Assembly: GCA_040143965.1 (NCBI GenBank)
Contig: JASJQH010007045.1
Span: forward strand, 1 to 23,256
DNA: 23,256 bases
Direction: 5' to 3'
From: Basidiobolus ranarum
Lineage: Eukaryota; Basidiobolomycota; Basidiobolomycetes; Basidiobolales
Part shown: positions 10,131 to 19,294 of the stretch, piece by piece
How the letters are laid out: every line of letters begins with the position of its first letter
How positions within the stretch are numbered: position 1 is the stretch's first letter
Position numbers and translations under genes: made by a program
The notes under the pieces: model-generated
The model's database searches: none
The model's input: only the letters and a program-made list of their open reading frames with translations
Told to the model about the DNA's origin: nothing

Positions 10131-10170
10131 CTCTAACCCTAACCCTAATTCTCTAACCCTAACCCTAGAG
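10131..10170. repeat. Interstitial telomere-type repeat, two 20-bp blocks
   Basis: CTCTAACCCTAACCCTAATT is followed at once by CTCTAACCCTAACCCTAGAG, so a block with two CCCTAA units is itself duplicated. CCCTAA/TTAGGG is the telomere repeat of many fungi. Confidence 0.85.
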
Positions 10171-10350
10171 ATCAAGTAGTGCTATTGTTAACGTGAGAAA
10201 GCTTCATTGGTAGATCATCTTGAGATCACCAATCGAGCTGGCATTACGCTTAGATATTTAAGAGTTCAACTGGGTACAACCTTGGCTACATCTAGTTCAT
10301 TAATGAGTTTTACATGGAGGATGAGACCAGCATATGTCATAATTGTAGGT

Positions 10351-10383
10351 CAGCAATCGCTCAGTAATCGCTCAGTAATCGCT
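10351..10383. repeat. Three copies of an 11-bp repeat
   Basis: CAGYAATCGCT occurs three times head to tail. It lies between telomere-like clusters in the same intergenic region. Confidence 0.75.
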
Positions 10384-10452
10384 CATCAATTGAACTTTCT
10401 TTGAGATAGTAATTGAATCGGAACTTGATTCTAGACCAGAGCCTGTTCCAGT

Positions 10453-10466
10453 GGGTTAGGGTTAGG
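10453..10466. repeat. Telomere-like GGGTTAGGGTTAGG
   Basis: Two TTAGGG units, opposite in orientation to the cluster at 10131. Similar CCCTAA-oriented copies lie at 10511-10523, 10588-10598 and 10715-10724. Confidence 0.8.
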
Positions 10467-11073
10467 AATTGGACCCAGAATGGACTCAGAATGAAGGTTC
10501 TCTTCAAAAGACCTAACCCTAACATCATTCCGTCATCAAATCCCAATCTCAATCCCATCCCATTGCATGGCAAGAGTAAGCCAAATACCCTAACCCTACT
10601 GAGGTTCGACCAACAGGTCCCATATAATATAATACATACATAATACTATACGATACGCCCACCACCCCATTGAGATTGAGGTAAAAAGGAAATTTTCTCA
10701 AAAATATGGATATTCTAACCCTAAGATCGAAGGGCTTACTACTTGATATTAATCAGTAGTCTTAAGCCCTCCAATCTGACCCTGAACATTTAAAACTTCT
10801 AGACTTTACAGTTAAAAGTAGGTCTTCAGTTTTTTGGTATTTTTCGAGGTAATATCGTGTGGGTTTTGGGTTCAAGTGTATCTTAGTCCCATATTCATAT
10901 ACTTTTCATTCTTGATTGACGCTTCACGTTAATTCTGTAATTTTACCCTGCTTATCTTTAACACATAATCCGAAACTTCATCTCCTTTTTAACCATTGCT
11001 GGGTTAGAAGTTAAAAGCGAATAACCTCCATCTAAACCATTCTAACTTTAAACACGCAAGTGCGAGAGAAACT

Positions 11074-13255
11074 ATGTCGTGGAAGATCTCTGGTTTCAAA
11101 AGTATGTCTTTACTTTTTGACAAGCAAGTCCTTTCTCAATCAATACAAAAACCAACTCTTGAATTTATCTTTAGAAAATAAAGAAACGCCTGTTCCAACC
11201 ATATCGGCACCGATTTCAACTCCAGTTCGACAAAAAAGTCCAAAGTCTGGAACTTTACTGATTCGTGTAGTCGAAGCAAAACATTTACGCTTTCCATCTG
11301 AAGTTTCGTTGCCTTCCGGACGTATAGAAACCTGGAGACTACCCTACGTAGTTTTGGAATATGACAGAAATGACTTGCTGATTGAGGCCTTAGGTGGTGA
11401 ACTAGAGAACCCAGTTTGGAAATATAAAGCAAACTTGTAAGTATTTAAACCATCTGTTGCTCACCTAGATGAATGACTAGATTACTTTGTCATCTATGTT
11501 TGGTATATCTACGTGTTCAATATTCTTTTTGTGCTCATCTACTCCTGTTATTGTTTCTTAGCGATGTATCTCGTGAAAGTGAGGTAACAGTATCGATTTA
11601 CACTCGTACGGAGGATCCAAAAAAGACTTCTGGTAAATCAGTATTTTTGGGTGCCGTGATTCTTAATCCCGAATTTAGTGGAGTATGTTTTGTTGTAGTG
11701 AGGTTGAATATTGAATGGCACATTAACTGCTATCTTAGAGGTTACAAGATGAGTGGGTTCCACTTGCTGGTGGGTCAGGCTATATTAGAGTACAGCTATG
11801 TTACAAGAAGACTGAGGTTTGACATTATTATTTGATGCATTCATTGAGTGGTTCTTTTTATATTTATATTTCTGTGAATTTTAGAGAACTACTCCACTCT
11901 CCATCGACGAGTTCGATCTCCTGAAAGTGATAGGAAAGGGAAGTTTTGGAAAAGTAAGCACATTCGTATCTGTTGATTGTTAAAGGTTTTTGTATTGATG
12001 GGGCGCATCTTACTTTATTGAATTAAGGTGATGCAAGTTCGCAAATGTGATACAAACCGTATCTATGCTATGAAAATTCTCAACAAGTCGAAAATTGTTT
12101 CCCGTGATGAAGTAACACATACTTTGGCAGAAAGAACTGTCCTTGGTCAAATCAATCATCCATTTATTGTTCCATTGAAGTTCTCCTTCCAAAGTCCCGA
12201 AAAACTTTATCTCGTTCTTGCATTCGTTAATGGTGGCGAGTTATTCCATCATTTGCAACGCGAGGGGAGATTCGAGGAAAAGAGAAGTCGATTCTACGCT
12301 GCCGAGTTGTTAACTGCCTTAGAACATCTCCACAGCTATAATGTCATTTATCGGTAAGTATCTCAATACACCTTGCGAATGGTGAATGCCTCATATTAAT
12401 TTGACTATTGATTAATCTTAGCGATCTAAAACCCGAGGTTAGATTGAATTTAGTACTGAGTGACTGACTGAATTCTTACATTTCATTTCACTAGAATATT
12501 CTATTGGATTACAATGGCCATATTGCCTTGTGTGATTTTGGGCTCTGCAAACTCAACATGGCGGAGACCGATACGACGAATACTTTCTGCGGTACGCCTG
12601 AATATCTTGCACCCGAGCTTCTCTATGGGCAAGGATACACAAAGACAGTTGATTGGTGGACATTTGGTGTGCTTTTGTTTGAGATGCTTACAGGGCTTCC
12701 ACCTTTCTATGACGAAAATACTCATGAGATGTATAGAAAGATCCTGGAAGATGAGTTGAGGTTCCCAGACCATGTTGGCTCACATGCTAGATCCCTCTTG
12801 AGAGGAGTAAGTAACGTGAATTGAAATTTTATTATGTCAATCCATCATTAATTCGCTCTGCGTAGTTACTTGAAAGAGACCCCAACCAAAGACTGGGTAA
12901 TAACGGTGCTGATGAAATCAGGCGTCATCCTTTCTTTGCGGAGATCGAGTGGCCCAAGTTGCTGGCGAAGAAGTACCAGCCACCATTCAAACCCAATGTG
13001 GTAAGTCACTCTATGGGTGGTTGCATTGTACTTGAGATTAAAGGAGCTTTATTGGTATTGTAGGCCTCTGCTTTTGACACTTCCAACTTTGATGAAGAGT
13101 TCACCTCCGAGATTCCACATGATTCAGTGGCAGAAGATTCCAAACTTTCTGAAACTATGCAACAACAATTTGCTGGATTTACGTACGAAGGTGATGGTGC
13201 TTTATCTTTAGCTACCAGTCTGGGTGGGATGGGTATGGGACGGAGCATCAATTAA
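11074..13255 (+). CDS. gad8: Ypk1/Gad8-like AGC protein kinase (TORC2 effector type)
   Basis: Ten exons (11074-11101, 11175-11436, 11562-11682, 11739-11816, 11885-11953, 12028-12353, 12422-12437, 12495-12806, 12866-13000, 13064-13255) join in frame to 512 residues. An N-terminal C2-like region (about 35-160; TLLIRVVEAKHL, PYVVLEYD, VTVSIYTR) precedes the kinase domain. Visible kinase elements are the glycine loop GKGSFG (180-185), Lys202 in YAMKIL, YRDLKPEN with Asp296, DFG Asp314, the activation-loop TFCGTPEYLAPE with Thr330 as the PDK1-type site, and the C-terminal hydrophobic motif FAGFTY with Thr489 as the TORC2-type site. HTLAERTVL and FHHLQREG are typical of Ypk/Gad8. Known members act below TORC2 in membrane-stress, sphingolipid and growth control. 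A 16-nt exon (12422-12437) carries DLKPE. Both phosphosites and all catalytic residues are intact. An ortholog call against the related Sck/Sch9 kinases needs a tree. Confidence 0.93.
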
Positions 13256-14123
13256 AATTCAGCCAAGCCAATCTCACGAGCATTACAGAAGAGCTCAATA
13301 GCCAAGTAACTTTGGTAGACTCATCCATACTTTCTTACACATGATATCTTAACATTTCCCTTTGAATGGGCATTATCCTTCATTTGGCCTCATCTTTCAG
13401 TGTTTTCTATTTTATACTACTGTTCATTATAAAATCCGAAAAATTCAATAAAACCTACCAAATATGCTAGTAGTTGATGTTGATTATATCTGTGGAGGGA
13501 CAGTAAGCCACGAAGGTGCAATATAGCGTTAAGATTGCGCTACAGAGTGAAGTAATAAAACCCTCCTTCACTCCTCAACAAGCTCTTACAAAAGTGCCCT
13601 GTGGGGTTTCCCAGGTCTATGTTAACCTTAATCCAGATGCATCATCAATGATCATATGGGAGACGCCACGCAAGATAGAATGGAACTCGACTGTACGCAT
13701 ACTTACATGTACAGCCTCTCCTGCATGTAAATGTATCTTAGAATAAAGGGGAGTAGATTCTGTCGTTGAGCCATCCATCTTGTTCTATAAAGTTGTTCAT
13801 CACAAAACTCCATTGGTTAAATACATGCACATCTCCTCGACATCATACCTAGTATCAAATACAGTACGTTGTTCATGTCCGAACGTACCTTTAATAGCGT
13901 CACCATGGCCTAACCCTAACTCCAGATTATTAAAACTAACGATCATAACAAATAAATTAAGATCACATGTAGATAAATCAGTGGCTGTACTTTTGGAAGC
14001 CCTATTTCCTTAATAAACCCATTTCAATCGTTACCTTGTTCGCTTTACTTTTATACTTGCAACATTGTACGTGTTGACCTTTCCCTCTTGCTGTAATTAA
14101 GACACCTTTTGCTATTGATTGGA
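13256..14123. other. Intergenic region between kinase and GT49 genes
   Basis: About 870 bp. It starts with the kinase 3' flank, including AATAAA at 13447-13452, and has a telomere-like CCTAACCCTAAC at 13909-13920, some 200 bases before the GT49 start. The open frames here lack ATG starts or motifs. Confidence 0.5.
13447..13452 (+). terminator. AATAAA polyadenylation-type signal of the kinase gene
   Basis: AATAAA about 190 bases after the kinase stop codon, in AT-rich DNA. Confidence 0.4.
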
Positions 14124-15607
14124 ATGAGAGGAGAAACTTCAATCTCAAAGCCTATCAAGCTCCTGTTCATCTTATATATATTACTTTCCTTCCTTTATAT
14201 ATTCCATTATTTCTATGAGGTACCTAATCAAGGTAAGTTGATCTCTCTACTGTATATTGAGTGAGCTTTCTTTAACACAATATCAGGCGCATTAAGATCA
14301 CCGCAACACACCCAAGAATGGATTCTGGAAGATACAGGTAAATAGACTCGTGTTATCGTGTAAAGAATAAGATACCAATCACTTTTCTTATCAATCAACC
14401 TATAGACGCTACAGTGTTCGATAGCCACAATAATCAATACATCTACTCGAAATTGTTCTCAGACGCTATGCAACCAACGGATTTAAAGGCATTCTATATC
14501 CGGGCTAAATCCATACATTCCCCTGATGATATCACGGTTACAACGTTGATTACCCCTGATAGATTTGAAGTATTTGAAAAGTTGATCAATAATTATCAAG
14601 GTAAGCTCTAGCAAAGATATCCTTTGAGAAGTTAACTCTAACGTATGTGAACCCAACTAGGTCCCATTTCAGCTACCCTCCATATTAATGATACCCCAGA
14701 AAAGGTGGAGATACTTGAACGACTCAACGAAATGTACACTAGAAATCCGTTGATGCGAAAGTATGTGGACGTTCATTTGATCGTGGACTCGTTCGAAAGG
14801 CAATTCAACTATTGGCGTAATGTGGCCCGATTCTTTGCTCGTACAAAATACATATTGATGCTGGATATAGACTTCTTCCCTTGCACTGATCTACGTCAGA
14901 ATCTACAACGGTATCCAAGATTGCTGGGCCAACTCCGTGAAGGAACCGCTGCGCTAGTGATTCCGGCATTTGAATATGAAGCCCTGGATGAAGGCCGGAA
15001 TTCAGACTACTTTCCACGCAATAAAAATGCTCTGATTAGATCAGTAACCACGGGGCATATCGATATGTTCCATAAAATTTGGCTACCAGGACATGGATCT
15101 ACCAATTATACTCGTTGGTACTCTTCGGAGCAACCATACCTTGTCACTGATTACAATCATAGTTACGAGCCATATGTGATTTTTAAAAAAGATGCGGTGC
15201 CCTGGTGTAACGAAAGATTTATCGGATATGGTGCCAACAAAGCCGCTTGCTTGTATGAGATCTATTTATCCGGAATCGAGTTCTGGGTCTTACCGAGTGA
15301 TTTCTTGATACACCAAAACCACGATTACCCAGAGACCACTCGTAGAAATGAGGTAGGAAGCGATCTTTACATGACAACTGAGCTGATTGATCTTTACATG
15401 ACAACTAAACTGATTGATACTGACATTCATTTGCAGAGAAAGTTAAACAAGAATATCTATGCCAATTTCCGTGAAGAAACCTGCTTTCGTTATTGGCGTA
15501 ATGCATTGGCACTTGGTACCTGGGATCAGCCACGTTCTAACAATGCTAAACAAGAATGTGGGAAAATCCCTGGATTTTTGGAGATACTAAATGAAGTGGA
15601 GTATTAA
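14124..15607 (+). CDS. Glycosyltransferase family 49 (LARGE-like), type II membrane protein
   Basis: Exons 14124-14232, 14287-14337, 14406-14600 and 14661-15352 are followed by a likely fifth exon, 15437-15607, giving 405 residues. If the last intron is retained, the product is 433 residues, because that 84-bp intron is a multiple of three with no stop. A hydrophobic stretch at residues 12-31 after a short basic N-terminus is a Golgi-type signal anchor. The catalytic DxD metal motif is LMLDIDFFP (Asp187 and Asp189). Downstream, EPYVIFKK, NERFIGYGANKAACLYEI and FLIHQNHDYPETTRR match the acceptor-binding half of GT49 proteins. GT49 enzymes transfer glucuronic acid or GlcNAc in animals; in this fungus a Golgi role in glycoprotein or wall glycan synthesis is inferred. 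The donor sugar is unknown. The gene is convergent with THI5. Confidence 0.9.
15353..15436 (+). other. Probable in-frame, stop-free intron of the GT49 gene
   Basis: Donor GAG|GTAGGA, branch-like TACTGAC at 15418-15424 and acceptor TTGCAG end at 15436. The length of 84 nt is divisible by three and the frame is open, so retention would add 28 residues. Removal brings NE next to RKLNKNIYANF, a smoother join. Confidence 0.65.
15362..15415. repeat. 27-bp tandem duplication inside the GT49 intron
   Basis: Two copies (15362-15388 and 15389-15415) differ at two bases (GAG versus AAA). If translated they give DLYMTTELI and DLYMTTKLI. Confidence 0.9.
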
Positions 15608-15700
15608 TAGTCTCGTGTTTGATTGGTCCAGTTTCTTTGAAATATCCGAATATTCCCCCTCTCTTCCTTACATGTGACATAATTTTGTAACGAAGGCATT

Positions 15701-15712
15701 TATTTATTCAAT
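15701..15712 (-). terminator. Polyadenylation-type signal after the TPP aptamer
   Basis: On the minus strand GAATAAATAAA lies about 10-20 bases after the 3' edge of the aptamer. It would place the aptamer inside the THI5 3' UTR, just before the cleavage site. Confidence 0.45.
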
Positions 15713-15720
15713 TCTATGTT

Positions 15721-15842
15721 GACTTTCCCTTACGCAGGTATTACCCTGTTCAGGTTCAAAGGGTATGATCTCAGTCCATTTGTAGTATCCTGTTGACCCT
15801 TACCTAGGCCACCATCCAAAATACCACAGGACACCCCTAGTC
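15721..15842 (-). ncRNA. TPP (THI-box) riboswitch aptamer in the THI5 3' UTR
   Basis: Read on the minus strand, the conserved core is complete. GACT (15842-15839) pairs with AGTC (15724-15721) as P1. GGGGTG pairs with the ACCC of CTGAGATCATACCC as P2. GTCC-TGT-GGTATT pairs with GATACT-ACA-GGAC as a long P3, with a roughly 30-nt loop typical of eukaryotic members. GAACCTGAACAGG and CCTGCGTAAGGG form P4/P5. Bound thiamine pyrophosphate would signal vitamin sufficiency. The element begins about 96 nt after the THI5 stop codon on the same strand, and no other minus-strand gene follows it, so it should act on THI5 mRNA. Known fungal TPP switches sit mostly in 5'-leader introns and control splicing; a 3' UTR position recalls plant THIC. 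The P3 loop holds CTAGGTAAGG, a donor-like sequence. Identity is near certain; the mechanism is inferred. Confidence 0.95.
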
Positions 15843-15910
15843 TCCAAAAGAATGTTTCAAATAGATTCAAATAAAATATAGAGTGGGTTTATGGTCAACA
15901 CTTAGTCTTC

Positions 15911-15921
15911 GTTAGTAAGGG
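15911..15921 (-). promoter_or_regulatory. Branch-point-like CCCTTACTAAC after the THI5 stop codon
   Basis: The minus strand reads CCCTTACTAAC about 20 bases after the stop, followed by GAAGACTAAG with two possible AG acceptors. Its CCCTTAC is the exact complement of GTAAGGG at 15727-15733 and 15797-15803 inside the aptamer. A splicing role is inferred. Confidence 0.45.
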
Positions 15922-15938
15922 TTGACCCACTCCAGTGC

Positions 15939-17153
15939 TTAGGCCTGGATGCCTGGATTGACCAAAGGTCTGCATGATTGGCATTCCTCCAAATCCCCAT
16001 TGTTAATACCAGTTTTAGTCTGTTCGGGAACATTAGGGTCAATCTCAGCTAACAAAGGCCAAGAAAGGAAGGAATTGGTCATGTTTTGCTTGAAGGCATC
16101 ATCAACAATACCTAAACGTTTACAATAGTTGGTAACTTTGTTCCAATCACGTTGAACATTCTTGAGATCTTTAGAGAAATAGACGAAAGAGCGATCGAAA
16201 ATCTTTCGATTGACTGGAGTGTTCATAGCTGGCTTGAGATCTATCAACAATTCGTACGCTTCCTCAGGTTTACCCTGAATGAAGTCCATACCTCTTTTGA
16301 TGGCTTTCATGAACTTCTCTACCTTTTCTGGATTCTCTTCTATGAATTTTTCATTTCCAATGAAAAGAATCTACTCAAAGCAAAAGTGGTTAGTGACAAA
16401 AGGAAACCCCATCAGGAAAATCTCCGAATTACCGAGCAGAAGCAGCAGCAACCGAGTTTAGCCAGTTCGTCGATTCGAAGCATGCGAACATCATCACGCT
16501 TGCGTCCTTGTTCGACACTCCACTCTTCCAGTTCGACCATTTGGACATTCTCAATACCTATACCACCATCAATCTCACCCTTCTGAATGGCTCTTGTCAC
16601 ATTCATACCAACACGAACAGGAGTGTAGTCTTCGGGAGTCATACCAAAATGACGAGTAAGTTCATCCAATTGAATCTTACCAAACTCCCCTACATAACCA
16701 ATCTTCTTTCCACGAAGAGATTGAAAGTCCGTAGAGATGCCCTTTGCAGATTCCAAATAAATCACACCAGTGAATGGTTCCTACATCGAAGGTACTCGTT
16801 AAACTCTAACCACTTTCTTTCATCTTGGTCATCATAGTTACATCAAGTAATGTTCCAATAGATTTGATTGGGAATCCTCGGGCTTTTCCTGCGATAGTAT
16901 GGATCATGGCCTTCAATCCAAGGTCAGCTTTACCACTGCCGATGATCTCAGTGACATCTACACATTATATGGTTGGATAAAGTGAAGTTCCAATGCAATC
17001 GAGGGACTACTTACCAGATGGATCGTTAGGCTCCAATATAGCCACCTTAATACCTTCATCTCCAAAGTATCCAAGCTTATGAGCGATGAATAAAGGAGCA
17101 TGGTAAGGAGTGGCATGCCAGTTGAGTAAGCAGGTAATCTTGTCGGTGGACAT
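15939..17153 (-). CDS. THI5: THI5/NMT1 pyrimidine (HMP-P) synthase
   Basis: Four exons in transcription order (17153-17015, 16957-16842, 16780-16433, 16370-15939) give 344 residues, close to yeast Thi5 (340). Thi5 makes hydroxymethyl-pyrimidine phosphate for thiamine from its own active-site histidine and pyridoxal phosphate, in a single-turnover reaction with iron. The sequence shows [10 protein letters not shown] at the start, LKAMIHT with Lys62 (PLP lysine) and His66 (donor histidine) at the yeast numbering, GEFGKIQ, and the LGCCCFC cysteine cluster (Cys196-Cys200). All key residues are present, so the enzyme should be active. The C-terminal tail ([11 protein letters not shown]) differs from yeast. 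A TATAAAAG at 17228-17235 precedes the ATG by 75 bases. Regulation by thiamine is expected through the TPP aptamer downstream of the stop codon. The enzyme acts in the cytosol. Confidence 0.96.
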
Positions 17154-17227
17154 ATTCAAAGAATCTAAAAAAATCAAGTTAAGAATATCTTGTTGATAGT
17201 TAACTGTGTTATGTCCATCAGCCTCTT

Positions 17228-17235
17228 CTTTTATA
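17228..17235 (-). promoter_or_regulatory. TATA box of THI5
   Basis: TATAAAAG on the minus strand, 75 bases before the THI5 ATG. Confidence 0.5.
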
Positions 17236-18561
17236 CCTTCAACGGGCGCAGTGTTTGGGGAGATATTACGCATAGTGATGAGATGTGATATTTCACTCAA
17301 TTAGGAATGACTCGAGTCAGACGTATACCATTCCTACACTGTTTTCAACATCCCTAGGTGATTCAACCCTCGAAAAAAACCAGAAATCCTTTGCTGGAAA
17401 CGATCGACCATGCCGAGTGAAAGAAAGAGGATATAGTTGGTTGGAAATGGTATGATAGGATGGCTTAGCAGTACACCATGGTTTCACTAAATGCCAACTA
17501 ATTCCCAGTTTTGTTAGCAAACGCCACCTGGTTGTTAGTCACTGATATATCCATCATCTATCAACATCGAGCACATGCCTCCATAAATTTCAATTTTCAC
17601 CAATCATCGTCCTCGGTACTATATCTCAAATTTCTGTTGGGATCATTCACATCAATAGTGAGTGATATCTCTGCGAATACTAGTTAATTGTAGTATGAGA
17701 ATTTCTCACACAAGAGAGTCACCTCATCGCGAATCATAGTCAAAATCTGCTTCAATAGCAAGGTGAAACGGCTTTTAAAGCACGGATCAGAATGAAATAT
17801 AGCATGTAGCATAATCAAATTACTCATATCTAAGTATGTGGGACTATATCAATCTTTCCGATAGAAGGTACTTAATCCTCACTAGTCTTCAATTATGGGT
17901 ATTCTATAATTAAATGCTACTGCAATGACTTATTCTAGAAAGCTACATCCACATACTCTACCAAGGGTTTCTGCGAAGGTGCCATTTAAGGCTTGGAAGG
18001 GACATTGACTGTGTGATTCACAGCAAATCCACTCTATATGGGTTGAGAGGAAATTTTCGTGTGATGCATTGTGGGGTAAAGATTCACACACAATGTAATT
18101 ACTAGAGGAGTTGCATAGAGGGGAGCATAGCTATTGTTAATACTGTAATAGGAGAAACAGATTGTATCATGAAATTTGCTACCATTGCTAGAAAAAGTGG
18201 GATAATAATGGCCATGGAGTTGATTATCTTTCATCTGGAAGAATGATTGGGTTTGGTGTAGGTAATAGTGCCTGATGGATGGCAAAAAGTTACTATGTGT
18301 ACAGAGTGGATTATATTACTGTTGGAAGAAGATATAGCATTAGTGCTTAATGTCATTCATATATAGGTAGCAACCCAACCGTGTAAGTGTGGATATTCAT
18401 CTCTCTGAAGATATGTATACTGCAGAATGATCATCCTCAATCGACAATGATAGGAAATTTATTTGTGCATAGACAGTAGTGGTGCAGTGGTGCATAATCC
18501 CGTCGATTTCATACTGCTTTTACAATAACCGGAGCAATGACCACAAAGAAAATGTTGTGGA

Positions 18562-18569
18562 TATAAAAG
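18562..18569 (+). promoter_or_regulatory. TATA box of the secreted Cys-module protein gene
   Basis: TATAAAAG, 63 bases before the chosen ATG at 18632. It supports that start over any upstream in-frame codon. Confidence 0.5.
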
Positions 18570-18631
18570 ATGAAAGATCGCACCCATTGCTAGCCAAGAT
18601 CTACATTCCCTCCACAATAACTTTAAACAAC

Positions 18632-19294
18632 ATGCGTTTCGCCACCAATGCTGTTATCTGTTCACTAATTGCTGCCACCTGGGTAAATGCTGCTCCAACT
18701 CCAAGAAATGAAGCCAAGTACAGCCACACTAAAGAGTATCAGAATGCTATTCGCAATATCTATGAGCCACAAACTTATAAAGAACATAAATATGATGCTG
18801 ACAACCACAGGATTTACAGCAAACCTTCGCTATCTCGTGATGAGCAAACCTACGGAGAAGATGAATATATTAAAAGGAAGTTACAACTTGATGGAGAATC
18901 TGGGGGCATCAGCACGCCTGTCACTGATTTGGATGACAAACCGGATAGTAAGCAAACAACAGGGAATACCGACCCAACTAATGATGTGCTCAGCCCCATA
19001 GATACAGATTCCAACAACTGTTCAAATATCAAGGCAGCTCTAGTTTCGCAGGGTCTTCATGCGGAGGCAATTATTTGTTTAGATAAACTTCTGGTGATCT
19101 ACCCCTTCAAGGCCGTCAGCGATGAAAGTCAGCAAGAAATGTTGGCTCAAGTTGTATCGTTAATAGGAGGAGGAAGTTCTAGCGATGAGAAGGAGCTTTT
19201 AACTTGTAGTGCTATTAGAGCCCATCTTAGAGTTCTTGGAATACAGGTGGATGCGGAAGTATGCTTGACTGGGCTGATCCAAATCAATTTGTGA
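18632..19294 (+). CDS. Secreted protein with two Cys-framed repeat modules (unknown)
   Basis: Single exon, 220 residues. The start at 18632 begins a signal peptide (MRFATNAVICSLIAATWVNA) with a likely cut before APTPRN. Residues 30-85 are Tyr/Lys/His-rich and hydrophilic, with a KR at 81-82 that could be a Kex2 site. An acidic, Thr/Asp-rich linker follows to about 128. The C-terminal part has two related modules: C130-x18-C149 (CSNIKAALVSQGL...CLDKLL) and C192-x18-C211 (CSAIRAHLRVLGI...CLTGLI), sharing the pattern CSxIxAxLxxxG...CLxxL. Each could be a disulfide-closed helical hairpin. The second module ends at the C-terminus. I do not recognise the family. Secretion is well supported; the role (wall, adhesion or effector) is open. 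Confidence 0.75.
   Translation: MRFATNAVICSLIAATWVNAAPTPRNEAKYSHTKEYQNAIRNIYEPQTYKEHKYDADNHRIYSKPSLSRDEQTYGEDEYIKRKLQLDGESGGISTPVTDLDDKPDSKQTTGNTDPTNDVLSPIDTDSNNCSNIKAALVSQGLHAEAIICLDKLLVIYPFKAVSDESQQEMLAQVVSLIGGGSSSDEKELLTCSAIRAHLRVLGIQVDAEVCLTGLIQINL

Larger units (their letters stand above)
9858..11073. other. Divergent intergenic region with telomere-like repeats
   Basis: About 1.2 kb shared upstream of the hydrolase (-) and the kinase (+). It holds five clusters of CCCTAA/TTAGGG-type sequence and an 11-bp tandem repeat, both listed separately. No gene is seen; the open frames are short and lack recognisable motifs. Confidence 0.5.
17154..18631. other. Long divergent intergenic region
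   Basis: About 1.5 kb between THI5 (-) and the secreted-protein gene (+). Only the two TATA boxes are clear. Minus-strand open frames at 17317-17520 and 18034-18285 begin with TTG and show no known motif, so they are not called genes. Confidence 0.45.

Noticed and set aside
10131-10170. True chromosome end
   Set aside because: The repeat is only a few units long and is flanked on both sides by ordinary genes, so it is interstitial.
15721-15842. Riboswitch as a 5' element of a gene downstream on the minus strand
   Set aside because: No minus-strand ORF follows within the convergent gap, only the antisense of the GT49 exon.
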